From assembly GCA_030323305.1 (NCBI GenBank), contig CP106741.1, positions 4,897,501 through 4,961,500 of the forward strand: a stretch of DNA of 64,000 nucleotides, written 5' to 3'. The position numbers were made by a program, and so were the translations under genes. This document shows positions 49,367-60,774 of the stretch, piece after piece. The notes beneath the pieces were generated by a model, which saw nothing but the letters and a program-made list of their open reading frames with translations, did not search any database and was not told the origin of the DNA. The first letter of the stretch is position 1, and every line of letters starts with the position of its first letter. The DNA is from Paenibacillus sp. CC-CFT747. GTDB lineage: Bacteria; Bacillota; Bacilli; Paenibacillales; NBRC-103111.

Positions 49367-50383
49367 TTAGTCAAATACCAATTGTGCCTTGATCACTTTG
49401 CTTGAAGGCTCCAGCCAAGCGTGAAAAGCTTGAACCGCCTTTCCAAAAGAAGCCTGATGAGTGACATAGCTTTCCCCATCCACCCCACCGGAGTGCAAGC
49501 TGTCCATGACCAAATGGAATTCCGCGCGGGTCGCGGCCCGGCTTCCCATTAAGGTTAATTCCTTCTTATGGAATTCCGGATCGGCAAAATGAATGTCTCC
49601 CTGCACAAGACTCACGTAGACGATGCTGCCTCCTTGGGCGGCGTAACCAAACGCATCCATCATAGAAGCGGCATTGCCCGTCGCGTCAATGACCGTCGCA
49701 GCGAGTTCCCCCTGTGTTATCGCTTGAAGGGATCGAAGAGTATCCTCGGACGGACGCAGCAGTTCATCAGCACCTGCCCAGTCACGGCAAAACATCAGGC
49801 GATCCTCCGACAAATCCATCGCGATGACCCGGCCCCCGGCCAGCTTGGCATAGCGCATCGTGGCAAGACCAATGGGGCCTCCGCCGATTACCAGAACGTC
49901 GTCGTCTTCCTTAATTTGTGCCCGGCGGACAGCGTGAAGGCCGATCGCGAGCGGTTCGATGACGGCCGTCTCGGCAAACGTCAACTGATCCGTCTTCACG
50001 AGATGGCTGATCGGAACGCTCATCACCTCTTGCATTCCGCCGTCTAGATGAACGCCGAACACTCTAAGATGGCGGCACGCATTGGTCTTGCCCCTTCGAC
50101 ATGCGGTACATACTCCGCATTCGAGATAAGGCAGAACCGTTACGCGGTCCCCTGCTCGAAAATCAGAAACATGGTCACCCACGGCCACCACTTCGGCGGC
50201 AATCTCATGACCCAACACCCGGGGGTAGGCGAAAAACGGCTGTTTGCCCCGGAACGCATGGTAGTCTGTCCCGCACACTCCGATTCGCACGATCCGAATT
50301 AGGGCTTCCGCTTCTCCAACCAGGGGTAAGTCGACTTCGGCCATTTCCATCCTTCCCGGCTCCTGACAAATAAGTCTCTTCAA
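49367..50383 (-). CDS. zinc-dependent medium-chain dehydrogenase, L-gulonate 5-dehydrogenase (RspB)-like
   Basis: This 338-aa protein has the catalytic-zinc site (CGTDYHAFRG, GHEIAAEV), the four structural-zinc cysteines (CGVCTACRRGKTNAC) and the Rossmann motif VIGGGPIGLATMRYAK. Its close resemblance to the RspB/YjjN group, known to oxidise L-gulonate at C5 to D-fructuronate, fits the following dehydratase and UxuB-like SDR. Related polyol or threonine dehydrogenases are the alternative. The start is TTG 50383 behind AGGAGGGGAG. It is the second gene of the operon that begins with the GH43-like gene. Confidence 0.8.
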   Translation of the reverse strand: MKRLICQEPGRMEMAEVDLPLVGEAEALIRIVRIGVCGTDYHAFRGKQPFFAYPRVLGHEIAAEVVAVGDHVSDFRAGDRVTVLPYLECGVCTACRRGKTNACRHLRVFGVHLDGGMQEVMSVPISHLVKTDQLTFAETAVIEPLAIGLHAVRRAQIKEDDDVLVIGGGPIGLATMRYAKLAGGRVIAMDLSEDRLMFCRDWAGADELLRPSEDTLRSLQAITQGELAATVIDATGNAASMMDAFGYAAQGGSIVYVSLVQGDIHFADPEFHKKELTLMGSRAATRAEFHLVMDSLHSGGVDGESYVTHQASFGKAVQAFHAWLEPSSKVIKAQLVFD

Positions 50384-50413
50384 ATGACTCCCCTCCTGCG
50401 GTTCTGGATTGCT

Positions 50414-51379
50414 TTATGCTTTAGTAAGCGGGACAGCAACCATAAAGGAATGTTCACTGCCTATTGGAAGGCCGGCAAGATACAGGATGGCGGGTTTCCC
50501 ATTCTCGAAGTAAAGCTTCGGCATCTCCAAGCGCTCGAACGGCTGCACGACTCCATCCTCCCATGTGATTTGAGGCTTCATGACGAGCGGGTCGCGGCTC
50601 AGCTCCCAGTGGATGCCGTCCTCGGACTCGAACAGGATCATGGCGCTGTGCATTCCGGTAAATTCCCCTTTGTTGTCCTTGACGATGGCATAGTACCTGC
50701 CGTCTTGCACCCACTCGACGTGATCGTCAATAGGAAAATTGGTTTTGGGCGTTCGAATAAACGGTTCCGGATGATCAACGAATGGTCCTAACGGATGATC
50801 GGCAAGCGCGATGACATGGCGAACACTGCCGCCGAAGGGCATCGGCCCTTCCGTAACCGTTTTGTACACCATCTGGTATTTTCCGTCAGGCCGCTTGAAA
50901 ACGTGAGGCGTCCCTGTTGTGAGATGACCCGGGCGCGGCTCGAGCAGCGGTTTGTCGAAACGCTTCCAAGGACCGCTGGGGTGATCGGCTACCGCCACCC
51001 CTACCCGCTGATTGTTGCGGTGGTTCCACCATTCCCCATTGCCATGCTGGCCAATGTAGTACAAATAATAGATTCCGTCCGCCTCGATCAAGCTCTCGTT
51101 ATGGAACCCGCCCGAGTCCCACCTTCCTTCACCGTCTTGCGTTAAAGCGGTCCCCTGCACCTCGTACGGACCTTCCGGAAGAGAAGAAGTGGCATACGCC
51201 AGCTCGGAATGGGTCGCCCACGCCTGATGACCGAGGGAACGAAGCCATCTCGAGAAAATCAGATGACAGGTTCCCTCCTCCGTACGAAGCATAGTGGAAC
51301 CCCAAACATTCCAATCCGGCAATTCAAACTTGGCACGATAAGCCAGCCTAAGCCCTTCCGGAACGGAAACAATGGACAT
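50414..51379 (-). CDS. GH43/GH117-like five-bladed propeller glycosidase
   Basis: The 321-aa protein shows the repeated propeller pattern of clan GH-F-like enzymes: LPDWNVWGSTML near the start, WDSGGFHNESLIE, YYLYYIGQHGNGEWW, TGTPHVFKRPDGKYQMVYK and DDHVEWVQDGRYYAIVKD. There is no signal peptide. It probably cleaves a short imported oligosaccharide; family membership is by pattern and not certain. ATG 51379 has GGGAGAG six bases upstream and is preferred over the upstream frame start. It is the first gene of the operon with the gulonate-type dehydrogenase. Confidence 0.7.
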   Translation of the reverse strand: MSIVSVPEGLRLAYRAKFELPDWNVWGSTMLRTEEGTCHLIFSRWLRSLGHQAWATHSELAYATSSLPEGPYEVQGTALTQDGEGRWDSGGFHNESLIEADGIYYLYYIGQHGNGEWWNHRNNQRVGVAVADHPSGPWKRFDKPLLEPRPGHLTTGTPHVFKRPDGKYQMVYKTVTEGPMPFGGSVRHVIALADHPLGPFVDHPEPFIRTPKTNFPIDDHVEWVQDGRYYAIVKDNKGEFTGMHSAMILFESEDGIHWELSRDPLVMKPQITWEDGVVQPFERLEMPKLYFENGKPAILYLAGLPIGSEHSFMVAVPLTKA

Positions 51380-51506
51380 GATAAATCTCTCCCAACTGGG
51401 TAACATAACCCGACCCTATCCCCCGGTTCGTGTTTAGGTTAAGAATAATTCACGATGGAAAGCCCAGGTTTCAAAATTTATGGAAAACCGTTCAAAATAT
51501 TAAGAC

Positions 51507-51540
51507 AAAGAACCGGCGATCTGGCGATCGCCGGTTCTTT
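51507..51540 (-). terminator. hairpin after the AraC gene
   Basis: AAGAACCGGCGAT and ATCGCCGGTTCTT form a strong stem ending in UUUGUCUU on the reverse strand. It separates the AraC gene from the GH43-like operon. Confidence 0.75.
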
Positions 51541-51628
51541 GGGGCCAGCGGTTCTAATCTATGCCGAGGGTACCTGCCCGGTAGTCATAAAATTGTCGTG
51601 ATTGTCCTATCTCGACTTGGCCTTCTCT

Positions 51629-52452
51629 TCATTCATCCGAAGCCTTTAACCAGTCGCGGTACTGGGTAGGCGTCATGTTGGTTTCCCCTGAAAGAGCCGG
51701 GTGAAATGGGAGCGTTCCATCCCCAGTTCGTCCGCAACGCGGGTCACGGTCCATTCCGTAGAATGGAGCAGCTGTTTACCGCGTTCCATCCTCAGCTTTA
51801 CCAGATAACGGTGAGGAGGGACGCCAAAGGCGGCTTTGAACAATCGAATGAAATACTTGGTGCTGTAGTTAAACTTCTCTGCTATTTCCGTCACCGTTAA
51901 AGCTCTGTCGGAATGCTGCTCCATGAAGTGGACGATATCGTTCCAGCGCTGCATGGAAGAAGAGAGGATTGGGACCGGCTTGCGCGATTCCTGCTCCCAC
52001 ATAAAGACAAGAAGCTCAAACATGGCGCTTTTCACCGCAAGAGGCGATAAGTCGTCCGTTCGCTTAACATTCTGGATCAAACGACCGAAGAGCTCTTCCG
52101 CCCGATCCTGATCCTGCAGGCGTATGAATAGCGGGGTATCCACGACTTGAAAGAGAGGGAACCGGCCGGACATCGCCTGAAAATGACAATACATCAGCCG
52201 GAAGGGAGCCTCAGGAACCGTCGAGAACGAAATGCGGTCGCCGGCCGGCAGGACGTACAGGTCCCCTGGTTTTGGCAGAAAGACCGAGTCCCTAATGTGC
52301 AGGGTCCCCTCTCCTTCGCGAAAATAGTATAAGCAGTTATTCACCGTCACATGATTGTGGTGCTTCCAATGGCTCGGCACCTTGACGTGGGCGGCGACTG
52401 AGACGCTTACCGATAATTCCTCCAAATGCTTCTTCAGATGTGTTGATTCCAC
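51629..52452 (-). CDS. AraC-family transcriptional regulator (one frameshift near the end)
   Basis: The repaired 274-aa protein has a cupin ligand domain (HHNHVTVNNCLYYFREGEGT, about 30-120) and a C-terminal AraC domain (LTVTEIAEKFNYSTKYFIRL; WTVTRVADELGMERSHFTRL). The plus-strand C4 run 51685-51688 breaks the frame; five Gs give LFQGETNMTPTQYRDWL, the expected ending. The start is GTG 52452 behind GGAGGAGAAC. It is divergent from the GH106-like gene and upstream of the GH43-like operon, so it may control both. Confidence 0.88.
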
Positions 52453-52626
52453 GGGTTCTCCTCCATCTTTTGGCCGTATGCGTTGCTTATGTAACTAGAG
52501 ATTACCATACATGGAGACCGGAAATGGGATACTTTTCGGCACATAGTCGGGAATATTGTAGACACCGGTTCCCTTAACAATTTGCTACGATCATATCGTA
52601 AAAGCAAAGAAAGGGATGTGATCCAC
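52453..52626. promoter_or_regulatory. divergent promoter region of AraC and GH106-like genes
   Basis: A 174-bp region between two divergent starts. It must hold both promoters and probably the AraC site; I see no clear repeat that I can assign. Confidence 0.4.
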
Positions 52627-55600
52627 ATGGACAAGTTGGAACGCACAGCAAGGCAAGCTCCCGGATTCCCGAGCCGCGATCCCGGGCTGGATGTCTACCC
52701 CGGGTTTGTTTCTCCGCCGCCGGGTTATGGAGAAGTGGCCTTCTATTGGTGGGTAGGCGAGCCTTTAACCAAGGAGAGGCTGGAATGGCAGCTGGATCAG
52801 TTGAAGGATTACCCGATCACCTCTTTGCAGATCAATTATGCGCATTCCGATCAGGGCGGGGATGCGTGGGGACTGACGATTGCGAGCGATCCTCCTCTCT
52901 TCTCGGAAGCCTGGTGGGAGCTGTTCGCGTGGTTTGCAGAGAAAGCAGGCACCTACGGAATCTCCGTCAGTCTTAGTGATTACACGCTGTGCTGGCCGGG
53001 ACAGGGGTGGTACATCGATGAGATCCTATGCAGCCGACCGGACATCAGCGGATATAACCTGCTCGTCCAGGAATGGGATGCCGGGGATGGCCTATTGGAG
53101 CTGACGCTTCCACCCGGTGTTCTTTCGGTCATCGCCTATCGCTGTGACGAAAGGGGGCAATCGACGGGCGAGTGGACCAGCCTTGCGGATCATGTCCGCG
53201 GTAACTCCCTCCACTGGGCAAAGCCGGATGGGACTTGGCGTGCTGCCGCCGTCTATTCGGAGCTTCGGCCCCGATCGATCGACCCGATGCACCCGGACAG
53301 CGGTGCCCTCGTCATCTCGCATTTTTTCCAACTATTCGAAGAAAGGCTCGCCAACATTCCAAACGCCAAGCTGGGCTTCTTCTTCTCGGATGAGCTGGGC
53401 TTCGGCATCAAAGGGCGGCTGTGGAACGATATGTTCCGGAAGGAATTCATGCGGCGTAAAGGCTATGACCTCCTGCCTGAACTCGTCTCCCTCTTCCTCC
53501 CTATCGATTCCCGGACACCGAAAATTCGGATGGATTACGCCGACGTGCTCGTTGCCCTATCCGAAGAACATTATTTTCAGCCTATCTTTGAATGGCATGA
53601 GCAACGGGGCATGATCTATGGCTGCGACCACGGAGGCAGGGGCAAGGATGTGACCGAGTTCGGCGATTACTTCCGCACGCAGCGCTGGAACCAGGGACCG
53701 GGCTGCGATCAGCCTTATTTTTATTGCGACCTGATCAAGAACAAAGTGGCGAGCTCGATCGCCCACCTGTATGAGCGTCCCCGCACTTGGCTGGAAGGCT
53801 TCTACAGCTCCGGCTGGGGCTCGACAACCGCCGATCTGACGCATGCCATCTTTCGTAATTTCGTGTCGGGTCACAATCTATTGACCCTCCACGGTCTATA
53901 TTACACAACCTACGGAGGCTGGTGGGAATGGGCTCCGCCCTGCAACCATTTCCGTATGCCCTATTGGAAACATATGAAACCGCTTCTGGATTGTACGGAA
54001 CGCCTCAGTTATTTGCTAAGTCAAGGCGTTCACGTCTGCGACGTGGCCGTCTTGTACCCGGTGGAAGCCATGGAGGCCGGAATGGACGGAGAGGCCTCAG
54101 TGGCTGCAGCGTTCGGGATCGGCGAGTACCTGTACAAACGGGGAATCGATTGGGATTTTATCGATTTCCAGTCCGTCGACCGCTCGGTAATCGCCGACCG
54201 GAAGCTGCAAGCAGCCGGAGAAGCTTACCGGGTACTCATCCTGCCCGCGATGCGTGCGGTCCGCCATTCCACCCTCCGGAAGGCGTTGGAATTCTACGAA
54301 GCGGGGGGATCGTTCTCGCGCTCGATTGCCTGCCGGAAGCCAGTGACCGCTTCGGAGCGGACGATCCGGATTTGGACGCGGCCGTTCGAACATTATTTGG
54401 TTGGACGGCGTCCGAAGCCGAACGATCAGGCGTTCACCGGACGTTCCGCAATCCGTCAGGGGATGGGCCGTTACCGCTCGCTCCTTCCCGGAAGTCGAGA
54501 GGACCATTACCGAGGCCTTTCCCCGTGATTTTGCTTGCGGCATGGACAGAGACGACACGTCGTTTCCTTATGTCTTGCACCGCCGCATCGGCAGCCGCGA
54601 TCTTTATGCGGTTTATGGCGTTCCAAGCGGGACGGAATGCTTCTTCCGGTGTCACGGCACGGTAGAGCTATGGAATCCATGGGATGCTTCCGTTACTCCT
54701 CTGGAACCTGGCCGCACGACGTCGGAAGGCACTTTTATCCTGTTGCCTCTCGAGCGAACCGAGCTCCAGTTACTTGTGTTCTCTCCCGAGATAACAAAGC
54801 CGCAAAAACATGTAAATAAGAATCTTGCCTCCGGCGGGGGCGAATCCAGCAGGTTCATGGAACTGGGAGTTCCTTGGTCATTCAAGCTGCTCCCTACGAT
54901 GGATAACCGCTTCGGGGATTTTCGGCAGCCCCCGAAGCCGTCTATATCGGCGCCGAAGCCCGCCAATTCCGGCATGCCATGGAAAATGCGGAATCCGTCG
55001 GGCAATGGCATTTATCCGAATACGACGACTCCTCTTGGCCAAAAGTTACCTATGGGTACGGCCCCTATTTCTGGAAACTTGGACCGCTTCCTGAAGAAGA
55101 CGCAACGCCGGAGCTGGAGCAGCAGCTGCTCACTTCGAGAACGGCCCCAGTCCCCGGCCAGCCTCTAACTAAGCACGGTGATGAATACCCATGGAAAGCT
55201 TATGAGTTTTCCATGCGGTACGGGATCGAAGGCGATCCGGGCCACCAGGGCTATCATGGGCTGAAGGGCGAGATGAACGACGATCTTCTTGCCGTAGGTT
55301 CCATGAGATTCGTCCATACCGAAACGGTTTATGATATCGAAGAAGAAGGAACGGTGACCTACTTCTGGTCTACCTTCGACGCCGGTGGAGAACGCAGCGC
55401 AGTCATGCGGGTAAGCGGCAACGTGCCAACGCGGATATGGCTAAACGGAACCATCGTGCAAGACCCAGAAACACTGGCCCTCCAGCCTGGAGTAAATATC
55501 GTTCTTATTCGTTACGACCAACCGGGACGCGGCTGCGTTCGTTTTGAGAGACCGGATGCGGCGGACTGGGAACAGTCGCTGCCGCTCGCAACAACCTGGT

Positions 55601-56276
55601 ATCAGAATCCCTCCCTCTTCCCATTCGATGCTCTTCCTGGAGACAGCATGCCGGTTGCGGGCTGGTACCGGTTCACGGCTCCTCCAGGCTTAAAGAGCAT
55701 GAAAATAACGGCTCACGGACAGCTTCAGGTTTGGGTGGATGACGAGGAATGGGAAGTCAGGCAAACCGGCACCGGTAAGGAAGGACCCCTCGAATATGTG
55801 GCGGAGGGTCTGATACGCAAAGCAAAAGTCAGCCAGGTCGCCCTTCGCATTGCCTACGAAGCATGCTCCTACGGCGGAGCTGCGCTGCCGGAACCGGTCT
55901 TACTGGAATGCGACGAAGGGAAAATGCAGCTTGGCGATTGGTCGGCCATTGACGGGTTACACTGTTATTCCGGCGGAGCCTCCTATTCCCAATCCTTCTG
56001 CTGGGAGCCTGATGAAGCCGACAAGTATAGAAAAGTCATTCTGGATTTAGGAAAACTGTCAGCTTCAGCAGAGGTGTGGATGAACCGAGAACTTGTCCAA
56101 ATTCTCGTTGCTCCCCCTGGTCCGTTGATATCACTTCCTATTTGCGAAGCGGGGACAATCGGCTGGAAGTTCGGGTATACAATACGCTGGCCAATCACTA
56201 TGTGACGATTCCAACCCGGTATCGCGGTGACCTGACTTCGGGGTTGATGGGTCCGGTCCGTCTGCAGATCAGATGA
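52627..56276 (+). CDS. GH106-like glycosyl hydrolase, probable alpha-L-rhamnosidase (four frameshifts)
   Basis: The repaired protein is about 1217 aa. The N-terminal two-thirds form a TIM-barrel-type catalytic region (FYWWVGEPLTKERLEWQLDQ, FFFSDELGFGI, YGCDHGGRGKDVTEFGDYF, FYSSGWGSTTADLTHAIFRN) followed by beta-sandwich domains (VWMNRELV ... SYLRSGDNRLEVRVYNTLAN), as in GH106 enzymes of rhamnogalacturonan breakdown. No signal peptide is visible. Breaks: G6 54303-54308, a G-run near 54459-54468, C5 54929-54933, C5 56113-56117; each needs one base. ATG 52627 follows AAAGGGATG. It is co-directional with uxuA, 87 bases downstream. Confidence 0.7.
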
Positions 56277-56363
56277 TAGCAAGATCAGAACTTTTTTTCG
56301 CAAGATTTTTTTATTAATCCGGCTCGGAATCGGCTAGGATGAAATTAGTTGGGAGGAATCGTC

Positions 56364-57434
56364 ATGAGAATGGTGTTTCGTTGGTATGGGGAAGGCAATG
56401 ATACGGTTTCTCTCCGGCACATTAAACAAATTCCCGGCGTGGAAGGCATTGTCTGGTCACTCCATGACGTTCCTCCCGGTGAAGAGTGGCCCATGGACAA
56501 AATCCTCGACTACAAAGCCCAGGCTGACGAATATGGCTTTCATCTCGAAGTTGTCGAGAGCGTTAACATTCATGAGGACATCAAGCTGGGGCTCCCCACC
56601 CGGGACCGATACATTAGTAATTACATCCGCACGATGGAGAAGCTTGCCCGGGTTGGCGTTAAGGTCATCTGCTATAACTTCATGCCGGTCTTCGATTGGA
56701 TCCGGACCGATTTGTGCAAGGAGCTGGAAGACGGCTCGACAGCTCTGTTTTACGAGAAGGCCAAGGTTGACTCGATCGATCCAGAAGAACTCGTACTCGC
56801 CATAGCGGGCAACCCCGCCTACACGATGGCCGGTTGGGAGCCGGAGAGACTGCGGAAGCTTATCCCTCTATTCGAAGCATACCGGGAAATAACCTCCGAG
56901 CATCTGTGGAACCATTTAAAATATTTTTTGGAGAGAATCGTGCCGGCAGCGGAGAAGCTTGACATTCGTATGGCGATTCATCCGGACGATCCGCCCTGGC
57001 CCGTCTTCGGGCTGCCACGAATCATGACGGGGCGCGACAGCATTCGCAGGCTGCTGCAGCTGGTCGACAGTCCTTATAACGGGGTCACGTTATGCAGCGG
57101 CTCGCTCGGTGCCCATCCCGCCAACGACATCCCGGCCATGATCCGAGAATTTGCGGACCGCATCCCTTTTGCCCATATTCGAAACGTGCGAACCTACGAG
57201 AACGGCGATTTTATCGAATGCTCACACCGGGCTTCCGACGGAACGGTCGATATATGTGAAATTGTAAGAGCCTACCACGAGATGGGATTTCTGGGCTACG
57301 CCCGTCCCGACCACGGCCGCCACCTCTGGGATGAGTCTTGCCGGCCCGGGTACGGATTATACGATAGAGCTCTCGGCATTATGTATCTATGGGGAATATG
57401 GGATTCTTTGGAGCGCACCAGGCAAGGGCGGTAA
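56364..57434 (+). CDS. uxuA: mannonate dehydratase
   Basis: The 356-aa enzyme dehydrates D-mannonate to 2-keto-3-deoxy-D-gluconate. It is the xylose-isomerase-like TIM barrel of UxuA, with metal-site and active-site stretches CYNFMPVFDW, IHPDDPPWPVFGLPRIM, LCSGSLGAHP, FAHIRNVR and GYARPDHGRH. Length fits UxuA. The ATG at 56364 has GGGAGGAATC just upstream and is preferred over the earlier frame start. With the UxuB-like SDR and the gulonate-type dehydrogenase on the other strand it completes a route from L-gulonate or D-fructuronate to 2-keto-3-deoxygluconate. Confidence 0.93.
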   Translation: MRMVFRWYGEGNDTVSLRHIKQIPGVEGIVWSLHDVPPGEEWPMDKILDYKAQADEYGFHLEVVESVNIHEDIKLGLPTRDRYISNYIRTMEKLARVGVKVICYNFMPVFDWIRTDLCKELEDGSTALFYEKAKVDSIDPEELVLAIAGNPAYTMAGWEPERLRKLIPLFEAYREITSEHLWNHLKYFLERIVPAAEKLDIRMAIHPDDPPWPVFGLPRIMTGRDSIRRLLQLVDSPYNGVTLCSGSLGAHPANDIPAMIREFADRIPFAHIRNVRTYENGDFIECSHRASDGTVDICEIVRAYHEMGFLGYARPDHGRHLWDESCRPGYGLYDRALGIMYLWGIWDSLERTRQGR

Positions 57435-57539
57435 CCTCCAAGCCTCATGCAGCCCTCTCTATGTTTATCAAGTTTTCCTCTCGCACTCCCTCCCCCTGGC
57501 TTTATAATAAGGTTGTTAGAAACAAGACAGGGGGAGCCT

Positions 57540-58360
57540 ATGCCGATCCACAACGAGTACTCCATGGCTATACGCGCTTATAACTATTGGAAGGATAAGC
57601 CCGGCTTCCTGCTCGATGCCGATCGGTATGAATACTGGGCCATTTTCGCCGTTGAGGAAGGCAGCTTTGAATACACGATTAATGGGTACACCGGTCAGGC
57701 AGCAGCGGGAGATTTCGTCCTATGTCCGCCGCATACGGATTTTCACCGTCGTTTGGCGAGCGGGTGGCTGACGTTTCATTTTATTTTGTTTGATTGGCGG
57801 GAGGGAGAGCTTGGGGAAGAAGAAAGGAAAGCAAGGGGGTGCTTTCCCGGATTCCCGATTGCCGGTTCCGTCTGCTGGATGACGACCGAACCCTTTCTAC
57901 GCTTGCCCATTTCCGGTTATCCCATTCTACTCCCAACTCCTCGTTTCTCTTTAAGCTTAGGGAGCACCTTCTCAATGATTTGTGGCTGGCGCTCTATTTG
58001 GAATCGGTTCAAAGCGCAAAAGCGTCACAAGCTCTTCAGGATCCACTCATGAATGAGGTTAAGTCGGCCATTCAAGAGCTTGCCTATCAGCCTTTCCTTC
58101 TTATGGATATAGCAGAGCGGTTTCATCTTAATAAAGTCCAGCTCACCCGCCGGTTTCGCCGGTCGTTTGGAATCAATCCCATGGATTATGTGACCCAGCT
58201 TCGCATCAAGAAAGCCCGGTCGCTTTTGTCCGGCTCCGATCAAACCATCGACCGCATTGCCCGATCCTGCGGCTACGACAACGGATTTTATTTTGCACGG
58301 GTCTTCCTTAAGCATGTCGGTCTCACCCCGTCTCAATACCGCAAAACCCATATGATCTAG
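57540..58360 (+). CDS. AraC-family transcriptional regulator (one frameshift)
   Basis: The repaired 273-aa protein has a cupin sensor domain (YWAIFAVEEGSFEYTINGYT, DFVLCPPHTDFHRR) and a C-terminal AraC domain (LMDIAERFHLNKVQLTRRF; QTIDRIARSCGYDNGFYFAR). The break is the G5 run 57835-57839; G6 restores ERKARGVLSRIPDCRFRLLD. ATG 57540 follows GGGGGAG. It lies about 100 bases after uxuA on the same strand and may regulate the GH106-like/uxuA genes. A clear terminator follows. Confidence 0.87.
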
Positions 58361-58455
58361 TGCTATATCAGGTAACTTTGTTGAGGAGAAACCCTCTATG
58401 CGCACGCAAAACAATAGGAAAGCAGAACTTCTTTTGCTGATAAAGCAACTAACAA

Positions 58456-58513
58456 AGAAGCAGGCTCTTATCGGTCGGTTGCAACCCGCCATAAGAACCT
58501 GCTTCCTTTTTTA
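58456..58513 (+). terminator. intrinsic terminator of the AraC gene
   Basis: GAAGCAGG(C)TCTTAT ... ATAAGA(A)CCTGCTTC stem followed by CTTTTTTAT on the plus strand, at the junction with the convergent GH95-like gene. Confidence 0.85.
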
Positions 58514-58557
58514 TCCGTAAGTAGGCACCGAAATCGGCTTGATTTCGGCTTCCTCCC

Positions 58558-60769
58558 TTAGAGGAAATCTCTCATATGAATCGTTTCCTCTGCTGCGGTT
58601 TCAAGTTCAATCACAGAGGCGTTCGTTTCCCTCTTCACTCCTTGTCTCTCGATAATCATCTTCCCTGAGAAAGGATTTCTTAAGCGTAGAGTACCGCCTT
58701 TCTCACAATAAATCGAAATGCTGTCGATCCGGCCGTTGCTGCGTGACCCTGAGAGGAGAAAAGCCCCTTCCGTCCGGATTCCTGAGAAAGCTGCATCCTG
58801 GAACCGGTCGGGGAGCGCAGGAAACAAGCGGATTTCGCCCTGCACACATTGGACGAACAGTTCCAGGACAGCGGCAGATGCGGCAATAGCCGCCTCGAGC
58901 TGCATGATATCTCCGCCCGTGAACGTCGTGAAACCGGGATACCGGGCATTATGGCGTGTCGCCAACCCGGGCATCATGAAGAATTCCTTCAACAGCTTCA
59001 GACAAGTATAAGCCATGTCTTTACCGCCCATTCGTCCATGAAGGATGGAAGCCCATGGCATCGACCATCCCGTCCATGCCCCCATCCCTTTCGCTATCCA
59101 GGTTTGGTAGGAATGGCGAACTAGGTTCTTGTGCTTTTCATCCTCGTAAGAAATCGTGTCAAAAGGAAAAATCCCCGCCAAGTGGGAATGGTGGCGATGG
59201 CTTTCCGCCAGCGGCTGGCCCTCCCACAAATAGAGCTCTTCGCCACTCGCCCCTTGCCCCGTCGTGTAAGGGGGAGATTCTCCCGGATCTCCCTGACCTT
59301 CTCGGCATAATCGCTGTCGATCTGATACTGAGCGGCAATATGGAGAATTTTGTTGCACAGAAAGTGAACATTGGTTAAAAAGAAGGTGGAATTTTGGCCC
59401 CAGGCCTCATTTCCCGCGCCTCCGTATTCCGGCGAGATCGAGACAGGCAAAATATACATGCCATCCTTGTATTCCATCATGCGAATGAACACGTTTAGCG
59501 TTTTCTTCATAAAAGGATAGACTTCACGCAGCAGGAATTCCTCATCACGTGCATATTTACCGTACTGCCACATCAATTGGGCAACCCAAGAGGTGTTGGC
59601 GTGATCGATGATTCCTGTCCAAAATTTACCGATGGCTTTGCCGCGATCATCGCAGGCATGGACCATCTGGTAGCCGTCCTCTTCCCCCGTGAACAATTTG
59701 GCCCTTTCCGCCAGCAGCGGCTTCCAGCTATCGATCATGTTAAATAAGGGGAGCAGGCTTTCCAGATGGTTCGAGGCATAAGCCGGCCATAAACATTCCT
59801 GCACGTTAATGTTAAAATGGTAATCCCCGCTCCAGGGAGCCATCCGATGCTCTTCCACCCAAGGCCCCTGCAGCGTGGGAGCAATCCCCCGGGCATCGAG
59901 TTACCCAGCATTTTATAGATGCCGAGGTAATACATCGTGCCGATTTCCTCGTCCGGAATCCGGATATCGGCCGTCTTCTTCCAGAGCCGGCTCCAACCTT
60001 CCTTTGTGGGAGCGGTCAGTTGCTCATAGGCCGTTTCCTTCAAAGGTTCCAGTTGATCCTCGGCCGCTGCCCATGCAGCCTCTATCGTTTCCCCGTAATG
60101 GCTTGTCACTAGCAGATTTTCGGAAGCCTCGGCAAGCACGGCACACGCCGGGTCAGCCGGCAGCTCCTGAACCCACCCGTCTAGATCACTCCCATGAACG
60201 ACATGAGGAGGTGAAATGTCAAATTGGTCGAAATAAGTTTTCACTTCCGCAAAGTCATAAGCGGGCCGAACCGTAATCGTTTCCAGCCATCTGCTTGGCT
60301 GGGATAAAGCTAACACGGGCTGGTCGATCAATAGGGTTGCTTTGAAGGTGATCTCCCCTTCGTCGGGATGCGTGCACACCATATGAGCTTCTGCACGAAA
60401 CAAATTCAAATGGGCGGAGAGGATCCGGAGATTATCTTTAAGCTTTAGTTCAAAGCGTCCCATGGGCATTCGGGTCGGTTTCTTTTCTTGACCGTTGATA
60501 TGTTCGATTTGAAACAATTCCTGTGCTTCGGCGTAGGCTCCCGCCTCAAGCAGCTTTCGCAAGCGATAAAAATTACACTGTTCGTTCCAAAGCAATCCCC
60601 CGCGGTGATCCCAATAATCCGCCCGATTCACGGTGGCCATGATCGTATTTTCTTGAAACCAGAGGAGGGCACCGAATCGTCCATTGGATAAGGGAATTCC
60701 ATGGTGGCAATAGTCCGTGTCAATCGGCCAATCTAGAATATAGTTCGGGTTTATCTCGGTTACTTTCAT
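58558..60769 (-). CDS. GH95-like glycoside hydrolase (two frameshifts)
   Basis: The repaired 737-aa protein has the GH95-type N-terminal domain (HHGIPLSNGRFGALLWF, TIMATVNRADYWDHRGG) and an (alpha/alpha)6 barrel (WSGDYHFNINVQECLWPAY, ISPEYGGAGNEAWGQNSTFF, HRHHSHLAGIFPF, GWSMPWASILHGRMG) with a C-terminal beta domain. It is distant from the GH95 enzyme at 35105 and may act on another alpha-L-sugar. Breaks: C5 59886-59890 (GGIAPTLQGPWVEEH after repair) and G5 59270-59274 (ENLPPYTTGQG after repair). ATG 60769 has GGAGG nine bases upstream. It follows the SGNH hydrolase gene by five bases. Confidence 0.78.
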
Positions 60770-60774
60770 TACAG

